Positions 37,929 through 49,122 of a stretch of DNA of 64,000 nucleotides are shown here, piece by piece; position 1 is the first letter of the stretch; every line of letters starts with the position of its first letter. Position numbers and translations under genes: made by a program. The stretch is from Cryptomeria japonica (lineage: Eukaryota; Streptophyta; Pinopsida; Cupressales; Cupressaceae), in assembly GCF_030272615.1 (NCBI RefSeq), contig NC_081405.1, positions 472,924,008 to 472,988,007 on the forward strand, given 5' to 3'. The notes under the pieces are model-generated. The model was not told the origin of the DNA, ran no database searches, and was given only the letters and a program-made list of their open reading frames with translations.

Positions 37929-38282
37929 TGTTGGAAATTTGGAGGAATTGATTATGTGTGTTGGCATTTGCATGAAGATTGCATTAATGATATATTATGA
38001 TGTCAATTAAACTAGTATTCATATTGTTATTGATATTGTTATTGATATTGTTGGTATTTTTGATATTGTCTTATAACTGGTAGGAAGAGCTTTGTGAAGG
38101 TTATTGTAAACCGGTATGTAAGTTTGTGGGTTGAACTGGTAACCGGAGTAAAAGGTGAAACCCTTTCTATGTTATGTAACTGGTAAACCCTACCATTTGT
38201 TTTTGTTAAACCCTAACCGATTAAGGTTGTTGAATTGGTTATGTTGGTTTATGATCTGATATTGAGCGGTAATGATGGTGAC

Positions 38283-38648
38283 TATAGAAGTTGAGAAACA
38301 CAACACCACATGAGCCTAAAGATCTTCTGCAAGCTAAAATAGTTTGTCACAAGGAGAAGCAATGAAGCAAAACAATCTGAAGAACAAAACACAGGAAAAC
38401 ATGCTCAAAGAGGAGAGCTCAATATTCACCAAAAATGTGTAATGACATAATGATAAAAAGAAAAGAAAAATAACCTCTAATAGGTCAAGAAACCCTAAAA
38501 GGGAAAACCTAGGCTTGCACATAATAATTAATAAAAGAATTAATTATTATGCACCTAATGTTAGCTTAAGTGTAAAAAGATAATAGGGAACTTAAAGAAT
38601 TAAACAAATATTGTTTAATTAATAAGTAAATACCCAATTACTCTAACA
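38283..38648 (-). repeat. Copia-E 3' LTR
   Basis: 366 bp, ending CTCTAACA on the plus strand. The run of C after 38648 is the complement of its polypurine tract (TTAAGGGGGGG). Confidence 0.93.
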
Positions 38649-38879
38649 CCCCCCCTTAAGCTAGACTTAGGGAGAAGCTAAAACCTAGAACAACTACTAA
38701 AAGCAAGAAAGATGGGTCCCAGCAACAAGGCCTGATCAGGTACCCAAATACAATGAAATCTCTATGAAACGGAGACAAAGGAGAAAACCCAGTGGGAAAA
38801 AAACTCCTCTCCAAAAAGAGATAAAAGAACACACTGAAATAAGAAGAAGGAAGGAAGGCCTCATAAAGACCCCCCAAGG

Positions 38880-40302
38880 ACAACTTCCTTGACCCCAAGC
38901 ATAGAGCGCAACTGAAGATAGCGCGGCAATGCAAAAGGTTTCGTGAAGATGTCTGCAACCTGCTCGGTAGTGGGAATGTACTCCAGAATGAGAACACCAT
39001 CCTGAATCAACTAGCGGATGAAATGCATGTGAAGCTCAATGTGCTTCATCCACTGATGCTCTACTGGGTTGCGGGAAATATGAATAGCACTCTAATTGTC
39101 ACACTAAAGAACAATGGGACTATCAGGAGGAAAACCAAACTCAGTCATCAACTGTTGAAGCCATAAGATCTCCTGACTAGCAAGCACAACAACACGATAC
39201 TCAGCCTTTGTAGATGATAATGCATGAGCAATCTGCTTCTTGCAAGACCATGTGATAGGACTAGAGCCAATATGAAAAAAAAACCAGAAGTAGACTTCCG
39301 ATCAGTGACATCACCAGCCCAATCTAAGTCAGTGTAGCCAACAATGTGAGGGTCCCCTGATGTATAGTGAATGCCATGAGAACTAGAGCCCTGAATGTAC
39401 CGTAAAATACGTTTAGCTGCTTGCTAATGACTCTCATGAGGATCATGGGAGAATTGAGAGACAAGGCCAACCGCAAAGGAAACATTAGGACGGGTGTGAG
39501 TCAGGTACAACAATCTGCCAACCAACTGCCTGTAAAGTGTAGAATCTACTGAAGGGGTGGGGCAAGTGGTGGTCAAAACCACCCCTGACTGAAATGGAGT
39601 GGGATCAGGCTTGAAATCAAGCATGCCAAAGCACCGAAGCATGTCAAGAGCATACTTCTGTTGGTAAATGTAGATCTCATCAAAAGACTGAATCACCTGA
39701 AGACCAAGGAAATAGTGTAGAAGACTAAGATCTGTCATCTCAAACTGGTCCATCAAGGCTCGCTGAGTATGCTGAATCATAGAGGATGAGCTGCCGGTGA
39801 TGAAGAGATCATCAACATATAGCACAAGAATCAGAATCTCACCCTCAAGAAGCTGAATGTACACTGTGTGATCAGAATGATTGTGGGTGAACCCAGTGGA
39901 GATCAAGAAAGAATCCATCTTCTCATACCAAGCCCAAGGGGCCTATTTGAGACCATACAATGAACACCGAAGTCTACAAATGAAAGAACTGTCCTGCACA
40001 AATCCCTGAGGCTGCTCCATGTAGATTTCCTCCTGTAAATCCCCATGCAAGAAGGCACCCTTCACATCTATTTGAAAAATAGACCAACCCCAAGAAGTTG
40101 CAAGAGATAGTACAAAGCGAATGGAGTTCATCTTGGCGACAAGGGCAAAGGTCTCGAGGTAATCAATACCCTCAACCTGTGAGAAACCCTTCACAACAAG
40201 ACATGCTTTGTACTTATCGATGGAACCATCAGCAGCATACTTGGTGCGATACAACCAGTGGCACCTAACCATCTTTCTGCCCTTAGGAAGAGGACAGAGA
40301 TC
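38880..40302 (-). pseudogene. Copia-E reverse transcriptase and RNase H (fossil)
   Basis: Minus strand. Reverse transcriptase runs from about 40300 with YKACLVVKGFSQVEGIDY, WSIFQIDVKGAFLHGDL, LYGLK and the catalytic LYVDDLFITG. It continues with LLHYFLGLQV, YRQLVGRLLYLTHTRP and then RNase H (SSTKAEYR, VADIFTKPFA) to about 38880. All are Ty1/Copia signatures. Broken. Confidence 0.92.
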
Positions 40303-41950
40303 TCAAGTATGATTCCTCATCAAAGAAGAATACTCCTCCTCCATAGCAAAATCCCACTCAGGGTGACTGGTAGCCTCTGAAAACTTCTGAGGATGATCTA
40401 AAATAGCATGACTCAAAAGACTAGAACCCACAGTATGAGAATGGGTCTGACGAGTATCTGAAGGATCACCGGCTAAAGGACCTGCCGCCTCAACAGTAAA
40501 GTGAGCCCACTTGGGCATCTGAGGTGGAGCAGGTGGAGGTGGGGATGGTGGATCATCAACACCATCATCAGAATCATCCTCAAAAAGATCCTGAAGAGAT
40601 GCAGTGGAAGGAGTAGGCAGAGGAGTAGACACTGTAGTCGGGGTATCCACTGTGGGAAGGCGCTCATCAAACTGAACATCCTGTCGAAATAGGACCTCTC
40701 TGGAATCAGGATCAAACAACTTGTACGCCTTAACATCCTCATAGTAGCCAACAAAAATGAGAGGTTGGCTCTTCCACTCCATGGCTTTCCTTTGAGCATC
40801 AGGAATAAAAGCCCATGCCTCACTGCCAAACACTCGGAAAAAAGAAACATCGGGCTTGTTATGAGACCAAGCCTCCTCAGGAGTCATATGTTGAATAGCC
40901 TTGTGAGGCATCTGATTCTGAATATAGTTGGCACAATTGACTGCCTCAGCCCAAAAAGACGAATCCATGGACCTAGAATGAATCATACAATTCACCATCT
41001 CCTGTAAAGTTTTGTTATTGCGCTCAGCAACACCATTCTGCTGAGGGGTGTAGGGAACAGTAAACTGATGTTACAAACCATGCTCAGTGCAAAAATCTCT
41101 GAAGGCCTTATTCACATACTCCCCCCATTATCTGTATGTATCCATCGAATAGAACAACCTGACTGCTTCTCAACAAATGTCTTGAAGATTCGAAATGAAT
41201 CAAAGACATGAGACTTGTACTTAAGAAAGTACACCCATGTGCGTCTGGAGAATTCATCAATAAAAGTGAGCACATACTTGGCCCTAGAAAAAGGAGTGGG
41301 AAATGACATGAGATCACTGTGAATCAACTCCAAGGGTGCCAAAGCATGAGGGGCTCTTCCCTTCAGAAAGGGATCTCTGTGATGCTTGCCAAGCACACAA
41401 CCATGACAAACACCATCAGTGCAGAAAATCTATGGGAGCCCAAGAACAAGTGCCTATGTACTCATCTGTTGAAGATATCTGTAATTGACATGGCCCAAGC
41501 GCTCATGCCAAATGTTACTCACTGAATTTGCATGTGCTATAAGAGACGAACCAACACCCATGGAGGGCTCAAATCCATCAAATCTGTACAGATGAGAAGC
41601 AGTATCAACACTCCCAGTAGAAACAACTAAGTCAGAATCATGGAGGTCCCGAATAACCACATCATGTGGTGAGAACTCAACTGTCTTACTAGAGCCAGAG
41701 TGGAAAATCTGATAAATGGACAGGAGGTTCATCAAGATATCAAGAACAACCTGAACATCCTGCAGAGTACCCCCATCCAATGAGACAAAACCTGAACCCA
41801 AGACTAAAAACTAAACTGAGTCACCCACTGCAATCTGTGAAGTACCACAAGAGGCAAGAGAAGTAACCAACTATTGAGTGTGAGTCATATGGTGAGAAGC
41901 ACCAGAATCTAGTATCCATGTGGACCCATAAGTTGAAGCTCGAGCAGTAA
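40303..41950 (-). pseudogene. Copia-E protease and integrase (fossil)
   Basis: Minus strand. A protease motif of DSGASHHMT type lies near 41880-41920. The pre-integrase block WHERLGHVNYRYLQQMS is near 41455-41510. The integrase core shows LIHSDLMSFP, FIDEFSRRTWVYFL and IHTDNGG (41110-41330), followed by the C-terminal FRVFGSEAWAFIP and FVGYYEDVKAYKLFDP region. An acidic, proline-rich linker (PPSPPPPAPP) precedes reverse transcriptase. Broken. Confidence 0.9.
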
Positions 41951-41989
41951 GAGCATTACCTTTCCCCGTGGAAGGAGAAGATGCCTGAG

Positions 41990-43066
41990 GTGAGGAGATG
42001 CGATGCTACTGCATGGCTTCCTCTAAATCCTCTAAACGTTTCGAACACATGGAAACGAGATGTCCTTCCTTGCCACAAAAACTACAAGTATCTCCTGATT
42101 TATTCTTAGTCTTGGAGGAAGACTCACCAGACTGTGAATATTTCCCATGCTTGGGAGGAAATGGTGGTTTAGATTCAGACTTAGGAGCAGGCTTGGAGGG
42201 ATTCTCACTACCTGCAGAAGGCTTCTTCAGCTTCGGTTTCTACTTTTGTTTCTCCTTAGAGGACTAAGAAACCAATGCTTTGTTCTTGGATCCAGAAAGC
42301 ATATCCAGCTGAGAAAGATGAGACTGGTCACGAGACAAATGCTCACAAAAGACATCAAAGGTAGGAATGGTGAAACAAGCACCCAAGCCATCCATGGTGG
42401 AGTAGAAAGTAGAGGCAAAAATCTGAAAAATAACCCCGAAGCTTTGAAAGAATCAAATGAATGCACTCTGTGTCTGTCTTGATCTTGCCACATCCCTGAA
42501 GAACAGATCGGGTAGTCTTGAACTTGTTCAAAAAATCCTCAATGGTGGGAAAGGAATCAGGGGACAAAGAAACCAACTCTGCCTCAATCTATAATGCCTA
42601 AATCTCATTAACCCTCCCAAAGAGAGAATCAAACTTCAACCACATAGCCCGAGGAGTGAGCAACTCATCAAGGTGAAACAAAAGACTATCGGACATGCAA
42701 GGAGAGCAAACCCATGGCCTCATCCATCTTGTTCCTGTACTGAAGAAGCTCATAAGGATGCTGCAATATAGGCTGAACCTCATCCAAACAAGACCACAAC
42801 CCTTGTGCCCTGAGAAGCCTTGTGATGCGGGGCTTCCAGGTGTGATAGTTGTGTGAAGACAACAACTCAACTAAAGGATCTACCAAGAAAACAAAACTTT
42901 GTACCTGCACCTGCACCTTCTTGTTGATTTTTTTTATTATGTGATCTTTCAGAATAGATAGAAGATGTTGAAGGGTTTGTTTGTTTTGAGAGTTTTGGTG
43001 TTCTGGATTTCTGATATAAATGATAGAAAGCAAGAAAAAACACCCCACCACAATAGATAAACCCAA
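41990..43066 (-). pseudogene. Copia-E gag (fossil)
   Basis: Minus strand. The N-terminal part reads LSSHNYHTWKPRITRLLRAQ and LWSCLDEV, the gag opening of this Copia type. FLNKFKTTRSVLQGCG and ILSKLRGYF follow, and near 42060-42090 sits a zinc-knuckle-like C..C.KEGH..C segment. The isolated gag fragment at 9940-10372 is of the same type. Broken. Confidence 0.85.
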
Positions 43067-44105
43067 ACCCTAGTACATACTGATGAGAAGGAAGTAGTGC
43101 ATAAGCAAAAAAATTTCAAACTAACATCTCATGTACTTGATGAAAATTATGAGAAAAAATATCACAAATCTAAATAGAGCATGTTGAGAGCTTTCCAATG
43201 CCTATTCGTTTTCGAAAAACGGAGTCTGTTTGCCCATTCTACGGCCCTAGAAGTGCAGAAAGGAAGCCCAACTTTGACTAGAAAAAAGTATAGTCAAACA
43301 GCAGAGTTGGAAAAAAAATCCAATACCACGACATCCATCTCGAAATCAGCTTTCCGACGCCTATTCAGTTTCCAAAAAATGATGCTAGATGCGAAAGATA
43401 GGACCAAAAAACCAACCCCCCCTCAAAAGGCTAGAGGGTGGTGGGCCGGTGGATGAGCCAATAGTGGTGGTGGTCGGGTCGGGCGGCGGTGGAGAAAATC
43501 CAAGCGGCGGGGTGGCAGACTGTTCTGGCGGCGGTGACCGGAGGGTCGGCGGGGGTCGACAGGGCGGGGTCGACGAGGGCCGGAGTGCGGCGGGAGCCAA
43601 AGGGTGGGCCAACAGGAACTTGCAGACGGGGCCAGTAGGGGGGGCCGGACTAACAGGTCTAGTCATCGTACGGCAACCAGACTGTCTTATCGTCGATACC
43701 TGCGAGAAACCCCAATTTCCAAAAAGAAATTTTGATAACCCTTCGTTTTTTTTTTGCCTTTGGGATTTTTTATTTTTTTGATTTAAAAAAAAAAACCGAA
43801 AATCCAGCCTGCATGTCGTAAAAAGGCAAAAAAAATTGAATTGTTTTTTCTTGATTTGTGTGTCAGAGCCGTACAACATGGTTTTGGAGAAAACAATCAC
43901 CTAGATGCTCAGGAGTGAAAAATAGACAAATTTTATATGACTATAGGAGTTTTTGGGCCTTCTGAGCACAATGGTGAGGTTCGTTTAGGCCCAAAGTGCT
44001 AAAAAAAAAAGGCCTATCCCTAAGCATACAAAAAAAAGCCTGAAACCCTAGACCTACTTCCAATGCAAAAATTCTCAAAAACAGGAACGGATACCTGCAG
44101 ATCTG
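43067..44105 (-). other. Copia-E leader with GC-rich island
   Basis: This is the untranslated leader between primer-binding site and gag, about 1 kb. 43430-43650 is strongly GC- and CpG-rich, against AT-rich surroundings. On the minus strand 43385-43900 is an open stretch of 171 codons whose second half is rich in Pro, Thr and Ser. It resembles no gag or pol domain I know and may be chance coding in a GC-rich leader. Confidence 0.6.
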
Positions 44106-44118
44106 AGCTCTAATATCA
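44105..44118 (-). promoter_or_regulatory. Copia-E primer-binding site, degenerate
   Basis: On the minus strand TGATATTAGAGCTC follows the 5' LTR and differs at two positions from the usual TGGTATCAGAGC. It fixes the orientation. Confidence 0.7.
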
Positions 44119-44486
44119 TGTAGAAGTTGAGAAACACAACACCACAGGAGCCTAAAGATCTTCTGCAAGATAAAACAATCTGTCACAAGGAGAAGCAATG
44201 AAGCAAAACAATCTGAAGAACAAAACAAAGGAAAATTTGCTCAAAAGAGGAGAGCTCAATATTCACCAAAAATGTGTAATGACATAATGATACAAAGAAA
44301 AGAAAAATAACCTCTAATAGGTCAAGAAACCCTAAAAGGGAAAACCTAGGCTTGCACATAATAATTAATAAAAGAATTAATTATTATGCACCTAATGTTA
44401 GCTTAAGTGTAAAAAGATAACAGGGAACTTAAAGAATTAAACAAATATTGTTTAATTAATCAGGTAAATACCCAATTACTCTAACA
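44119..44486 (-). repeat. Copia-E 5' LTR
   Basis: 368 bp, TGTAGAAGTT to CTCTAACA on the plus strand. It is the partner of 38283-38648. Confidence 0.93.
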
Positions 44487-45464
44487 GTGACATGTAAGAT
44501 CATTGTATGAAGACTAGTTCAAAGTGTTTTGGCGCGATTATTTGTCTAGGGAATGAGAAAAGTGTATTGCATCTAATGCAAAGCATGTGATGAGTTACTG
44601 AGCCCGATGAAGCGGTAATCAAGGAGCGGTTGAGGTTTTCTTGATTAATGTGTTGAGATTGCTATGGAATCCAACGGTCATGCTTGTACCGACTTGTTTG
44701 TAATCTCGATGAGAAGATTAGATCTTTGTTATGTTACTGACCTAATTTATTTGTATTTAAGGTCGATGAAGTTGTTTTTATTTGGTGTTGGCAAGAGTTG
44801 GCTGAAATCAGTTGAGTGTGTGGTTGTCGAACCGGAGAATGAGTCTGCAGTTTTAGTAAAGGCAGATAGAAGCTTAAATAGATCTGATCAAGCAAATGTA
44901 GTGCTATTCAAACATATCAAGAAACTTCTGTTGTTTTCTAACAATTACAATAGAATTGAAATCCCCTAACCGGGTAAGCTCTAACAAGCTTGGTTACTTA
45001 TTAAATCCTCTAACAAGGTGGTCCATTAGATTGGATTCTCAAATCATCTACCGAGGTTACTCCTTACAGGGCATTTGCTTCTAATAAGGAATTTGTAGTC
45101 AATCCCTTAACTGGGTGATTCCTAACATGATCAGTTCTTAACATGATTTTTTGTAAAGCTTTAACAAGCTAGGCTCCTAACAGGGCGAACATCAAAAGAG
45201 TTCAAATATTTTCTTGTGAGTCCCATCTCACCGTGGTTTTTACCTATTTGGGTTTTCCATGTATAAATACTTGTGTCATGTGGTGAATGTTTTTGTGGTT
45301 ATGATCTTATGATTGATTTGATTAACTACTTAATTATTATAATAAGTCATGATAACTAGAAGCATTGAGAAATGAAGCATTTGGATGTTTACAAGTTGAA
45401 TGTTGTTTACTGTTAAGTTGTTTTAACAGTCAACCGGTATTCTTATGAGTATTGATCTTGAAAG

Positions 45465-46374
45465 TGGTGTTGGTGTGGCTTCTAGAAGGTTATCAGGATG
45501 TTGGTGGTTATCATGTTCATGTTCAAGTTGATCGGTGGTGTTGCAGTTAGCACCAGACCTATCTTGGTGTTATTTTGCTAGGTTATGGATCTGTTTATGT
45601 AACATGTTGATTGATTCTCCCAATGCGTTACCAGTTGGATTTATTCTTTGGTTTATGTTGTTTTGGTCTTAGGCCGACTTGGTTTATCATTGGTTTGTGG
45701 AATTATGTAACAGATTTATTTTATTATATTTTAGGTGGTCGACCTAATTGTTTAGGTCTCGGGTTGGTATAACTATGATGTAAGATCTCTTTGTAGATCA
45801 TGGCATGACATGTGATTAAGGTTATGGGATTATCTATGTGTGAATAAAGTTGTAACCATATGCAGAGGTTTTGGTCGATCATAGGTGATCAAATTGGGTT
45901 TCTGTAAGAGGTTTAAGACCTCTGGTATTGAGCTTAACCAGAACTGTACTCAGGCATAGGAGATGCTATTCTTGCAATTCATTCATCTTTCCAGATTGTA
46001 GTCTGGATTTCTTTGTAGTCAATGAGGCTCCTTTTGTGATGAGCAGTGTGCTCTAGGTTGTTGGCTTTCCTCCTTGTGCAGGCCCCTCTTATTGTTATCA
46101 CATACTTGTTGCAAAAGTATTATCTGATAGTGGGTAGGCTTCCCACCGTGGTTTTTCCCTTTACCAGGTTTTCCATGCACAAATCATGGTGTTATGTGTT
46201 ATGGATGGTTGGTAATTATTTTGTGATTTATGTTTGTGCTTAATTGTTATATATGCTATTCCGATATTTGGTTTATGCATTTCGATAGAAGGTTTTGTGT
46301 GCTTAAAGTTTTATAATCTGTTGACAACTGATTCACCCCCTCCCTCTTAGTTGTCCACCGATTATCCTAACATA
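45465..46374 (+). repeat. Copia-C 3' LTR, distal part
   Basis: It aligns with the Copia-B LTR from GGTGTTGGTG..GCTTCTA to the end TTATCCTAACA, including the shared ATGAGCAGT..GCTCTAGG and GGGTAGGCTTCCCACCGTGG blocks. Confidence 0.82.
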
Positions 46375-48057
46375 AATATCTAGGTTTATTCCCATTTATG
46401 GAATATCCTTAACCCTAGTATTAACCAAATCAATCACTCCTATGTGCTATAGATACATAGAGATTAGCTCTATCTTAGCTATTACATGCATAATGTATAC
46501 CTAATCATAATGATTATTGAGTTTCTATCAACTCAAGAATTCATATTCTATAAGTATCTCAATCATTGCTTTAATAAATCATAATTAATCACATACATGA
46601 ATATAATCAAAAGATTACAAATTTTCATCACTCAAGAATACATTTACACCAAGTAATACAATTCCTATCATAGCTTCTATGCAACAACGTAATCTATATA
46701 TAGCATATCAATATAAAAAGAGGTAGAATACTCATTCCTGGTTTATAGCTACCATGCATTACCAATTTCTTCCTTCATTGACGCTAGCTTCACAATGTAT
46801 CCACTAACGTAGACATTCCCAAGCTTTCCCCAATAGAAACTAGCCCACTTCCTAACAACTCTTGAACTATCTTCTTCTCTGAACGAACAACTTAGAAACA
46901 AAGAACGATAAGCAATGGAAAATATTCAGGAGATGGATAACTGAGATGGAATTAAAGAAAAATGCAAGAGATGGTATGATCTCTAAGCAATGAGACAAAT
47001 GAGATGGGATGGAATGGAATAAAATTCTCCACATCCTACTGCAAAATATTCCTCTAATTCTCCCTCACACTAACACTTCTCTTCAACAAATATGAGCTTT
47101 AAGAAATGAGACTAACTAAATGGAATTGAGAACGAATGAGTGAATGAATGAGAATGGAAATGGAAAAAAGGGAATGATTCAATAACCTCTAAGCTCACTC
47201 ATCTATTTATACTAATAATACAAGAAACCTAAGGCTACAATTAAGCTCACAAGGTTGCCACAATTCACATACAAAATGACACCATTATGACTTAGCAACA
47301 ACTCACTATGACACATAAGAGTCCATAAGAATGATACTACGACTCATCTCTTTACTAAGTCAAATTATGATGACTAAAAACACTTACCTATTCAAATAAA
47401 ACTCTATCATTAACTCCAATTACAAAATGCAATTAGGTCTATCTATAATTATCATATGCCTAATGACTAGGTCTTCCTTATGTTTAGCATGTCCACTAAA
47501 TTATTGCTATATTACTAATTCATAATTTCCTATGAATTAATATCTTTTTACACACCTAAATTCCACATTCTATTCCTAGAAAAGTGGTTTGAATAGGTTT
47601 GACCGCGATATATAAAAAACATAGGGCTTGTTATTATTAACATCCCGTAAAAATAGGGGGGTCGAAACCTACACATGGCACACATAATAAACTTAGTGCT
47701 TCCCAAATATTAAGTGCTCCTTTGATTTCTAACAACTCCTAGAAAATACTGCACCCAGGTGGTGTTAAGGGTGGCAGATTCTGTACATACACTCGCATTA
47801 TAATGGGGTGTACATGACAATATTAATTACCTAGCACTTTCCAAGGCTAAGCGCTCAACACTTTTTAATACCACTCCCCTTGTGGGGTGGTGGTATCCTT
47901 CCATACTCTCCTATGTATTCAAAAAGGTGGCATGCATATTGACCATTCTTCACTCACCACTATGTGGTGTTTGATCGACCCATATGTGGTATAAATATAC
48001 GGCCTGATAAAATATATAAATATTTATTTATATACTTATTAATATATGTGTATATAT
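46375..48057 (-). repeat. Gypsy-B 5' LTR, second segment
   Basis: It continues the LTR from TATCTAGGTTTATTCCCAT, matching 21977 onward, up to the SINE. Confidence 0.87.
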
Positions 48058-48455
48058 GGAGGATGTCCTCGCTGCGCAACAGTATGTTGTGATCCTTGTT
48101 GATAGGGAGGTTTCATGTTCAAACCCTTGCAGGGACTATGCACATTGAATCAGAAAGCACGCTTGTTTCGGTACGTTTGGTGGCTCCCCCTGGTGATTGG
48201 TACCCACGTTGCGGTTGGTGTTGATGCCTCTTCATTCGAGATGTTTGGAGAGATAACGCGTATGGAGTGATAAGGAGAGATAGACTTAACAAATATATGT
48301 AAGTGTGGCATTCACATCATTGAGGAGGTGTTAATATCTCATCATGTAATCCCTCGGGGAGGGGGTCCCCCTTTGTGACCCCCACTGGTTCATAGCTCCA
48401 ATTAAAAGCGTTCTTAATAAATAAAAATCACAACATTACCGATCAAAAAAAAAAA
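48058..48455 (+). mobile_element. tRNA-type SINE, 398 bp
   Basis: The insert starts GGAGGATGTCCTCGCTGCGC and has a pol III box B-like element TGTTCAAACCC about 70 bp in, with a plausible box A between. It ends in 11 A (48445-48455). The flanks are GTGTATATAT (48048-48057) and GTGTATGTAT (48456-48465), a 10-bp target duplication with one mismatch. The left LTR of Gypsy-B has the empty site near 24065. The body after about 48140 matches no SINE family I can name. It contains a GGGGAGGGGGTCCCCC hairpin near 48357. It has no coding capacity and would depend on a LINE for movement. Confidence 0.82.
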
Positions 48456-48465
48456 GTGTATGTAT

Positions 48466-48551
48466 ATATATAATATTATATATATACATATATTAATATG
48501 TGTATATATATATGCCAAATAAACAAGTATTAAATCAGAACAATTGAACAT

Positions 48552-48616
<65 letters not shown>

Positions 48617-49122
48617 ATACATTGATATATATTTAAATATATTTATAATGTTCAATTGTTCTGATTTAATAAAGACTAAAATCTATCATAAAGATTTAAT
48701 CCATCATTCCTTACAAGGATACACAAACCAAGACATATTGACACTTCCCTAATCATAACCTACTCGACAAAAGGAATATTATAGCTACCCAACTATTCTA
48801 ACTTAATTGACCAACTAGGTGGTGAGTGTGTGATAGCTCAATAAGGCACATATGTAAGATTACTGAACCAAATCTCTCTTGAATGATAATCTTCCTCCCC
48901 TCCGAAGGATCATGCTTTTCTTGCATCCAACTCAATACATTTACAACAGTAGTTAGTTGTTATTAAAACATCATATATTCTATCTTTAAATATTCAAAAT
49001 ATAAGAATTATTGCACATTCATTCATCCAATTTCCAAATATATTCGAAGCATATTCATGTGCTTTCGGTATTTTAACCAAAACAAGTAACAATAAATAGT
49101 AATGTTAAAATGGGGTGTAACA
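48466..49122 (-). repeat. Gypsy-B 5' LTR, third segment
   Basis: It ends GGGTGTAACA. It contains the (TG)30 microsatellite and its inverted flanks, not present in this form in the left LTR. Confidence 0.87.
48529..48670. repeat. (TG)30 microsatellite between perfect 27-bp inverted repeats
   Basis: 60 bases of TG dinucleotide (48556-48615) follow ATTAAATCAGAACAATTGAA.. (48529-48555). The exact reverse complement of those 27 bases lies at 48644-48670. The left LTR has only the first arm, so the second arm and the repeat arose after insertion of Gypsy-B. Confidence 0.92.

Larger units (their letters stand above)
38283..44486 (-). mobile_element. Copia-E, Ty1/Copia element, broken
   Basis: This minus-strand Copia element of 6.2 kb has short LTRs of about 366 bp and a perfect 5-bp duplication GTGAC (38278-38282 and 44487-44491). 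The LTRs differ at about 13 positions (near 3.5%), so it is the youngest element dated here and the innermost of the stack. Order leftward: leader, gag, protease, integrase, reverse transcriptase, RNase H. It is broken in about ten places. Confidence 0.94.
37959..45464 (+). mobile_element. Copia-D LTR copy, split by Copia-E
   Basis: LTR sequence starting TGTTGGCATTTGCATG at 37959 runs to 38282 and resumes at 44492 to about 45464. It is collinear with the solo LTR at 53724-55150. Only one LTR is present and no internal genes, so it behaves as a solo LTR. The right limit is approximate. An AAC..GG motif run lies at about 44965-45200. Confidence 0.8.
37169..46374 (+). mobile_element. Copia-C remnant carrying nested Copia-D and Copia-E
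   Basis: This Copia remnant lies in the right LTR of Gypsy-B between TAACT (37164-37168) and TAAAT (46375-46379), a 5-bp duplication with one difference. Its own parts are LTR sequence at 37169-37465, the tail of RNase H with DIFTKPLPK and its 3' untranslated region at about 37466-37928, and LTR sequence at 37929-37958 and about 45465-46374. Its LTR is a diverged relative of the Copia-B LTR. Only a small part of the element remains. Confidence 0.82.
21081..49122 (-). mobile_element. Gypsy-B, long-LTR Ty3/Gypsy element, broken and multiply invaded
   Basis: This minus-strand Gypsy element has LTRs of about 3.2-3.6 kb once insertions are discounted, and an internal region of about 4.5 kb. Its ends are flanked by AGAAA (21076-21080) and ACAAA (49123-49127), a 5-bp duplication with one change. 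It landed in the LINE. LTR divergence is about 9% over the 330 bp compared. The left LTR is split by Copia-B and the right LTR by the Copia-C/D/E stack and a SINE. The internal genes are heavily decayed, with many breaks. Confidence 0.88.

Noticed and set aside
38656-39000. Hydrophobic Phe/Leu/Ser-rich open frame on the minus strand.
   Set aside because: It overlaps the Copia-E RNase H end and 3' untranslated region in another frame and has no membrane-protein family resemblance.
43389-43781. Gly-rich open frame on the plus strand.
   Set aside because: It is the opposite strand of the GC-rich Copia-E leader; the Gly/Val composition follows from the GGCGG repeats.
48555-48752. Open frame rich in alternating Cys and Val.
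   Set aside because: It is only the translation of the (TG)30 microsatellite.
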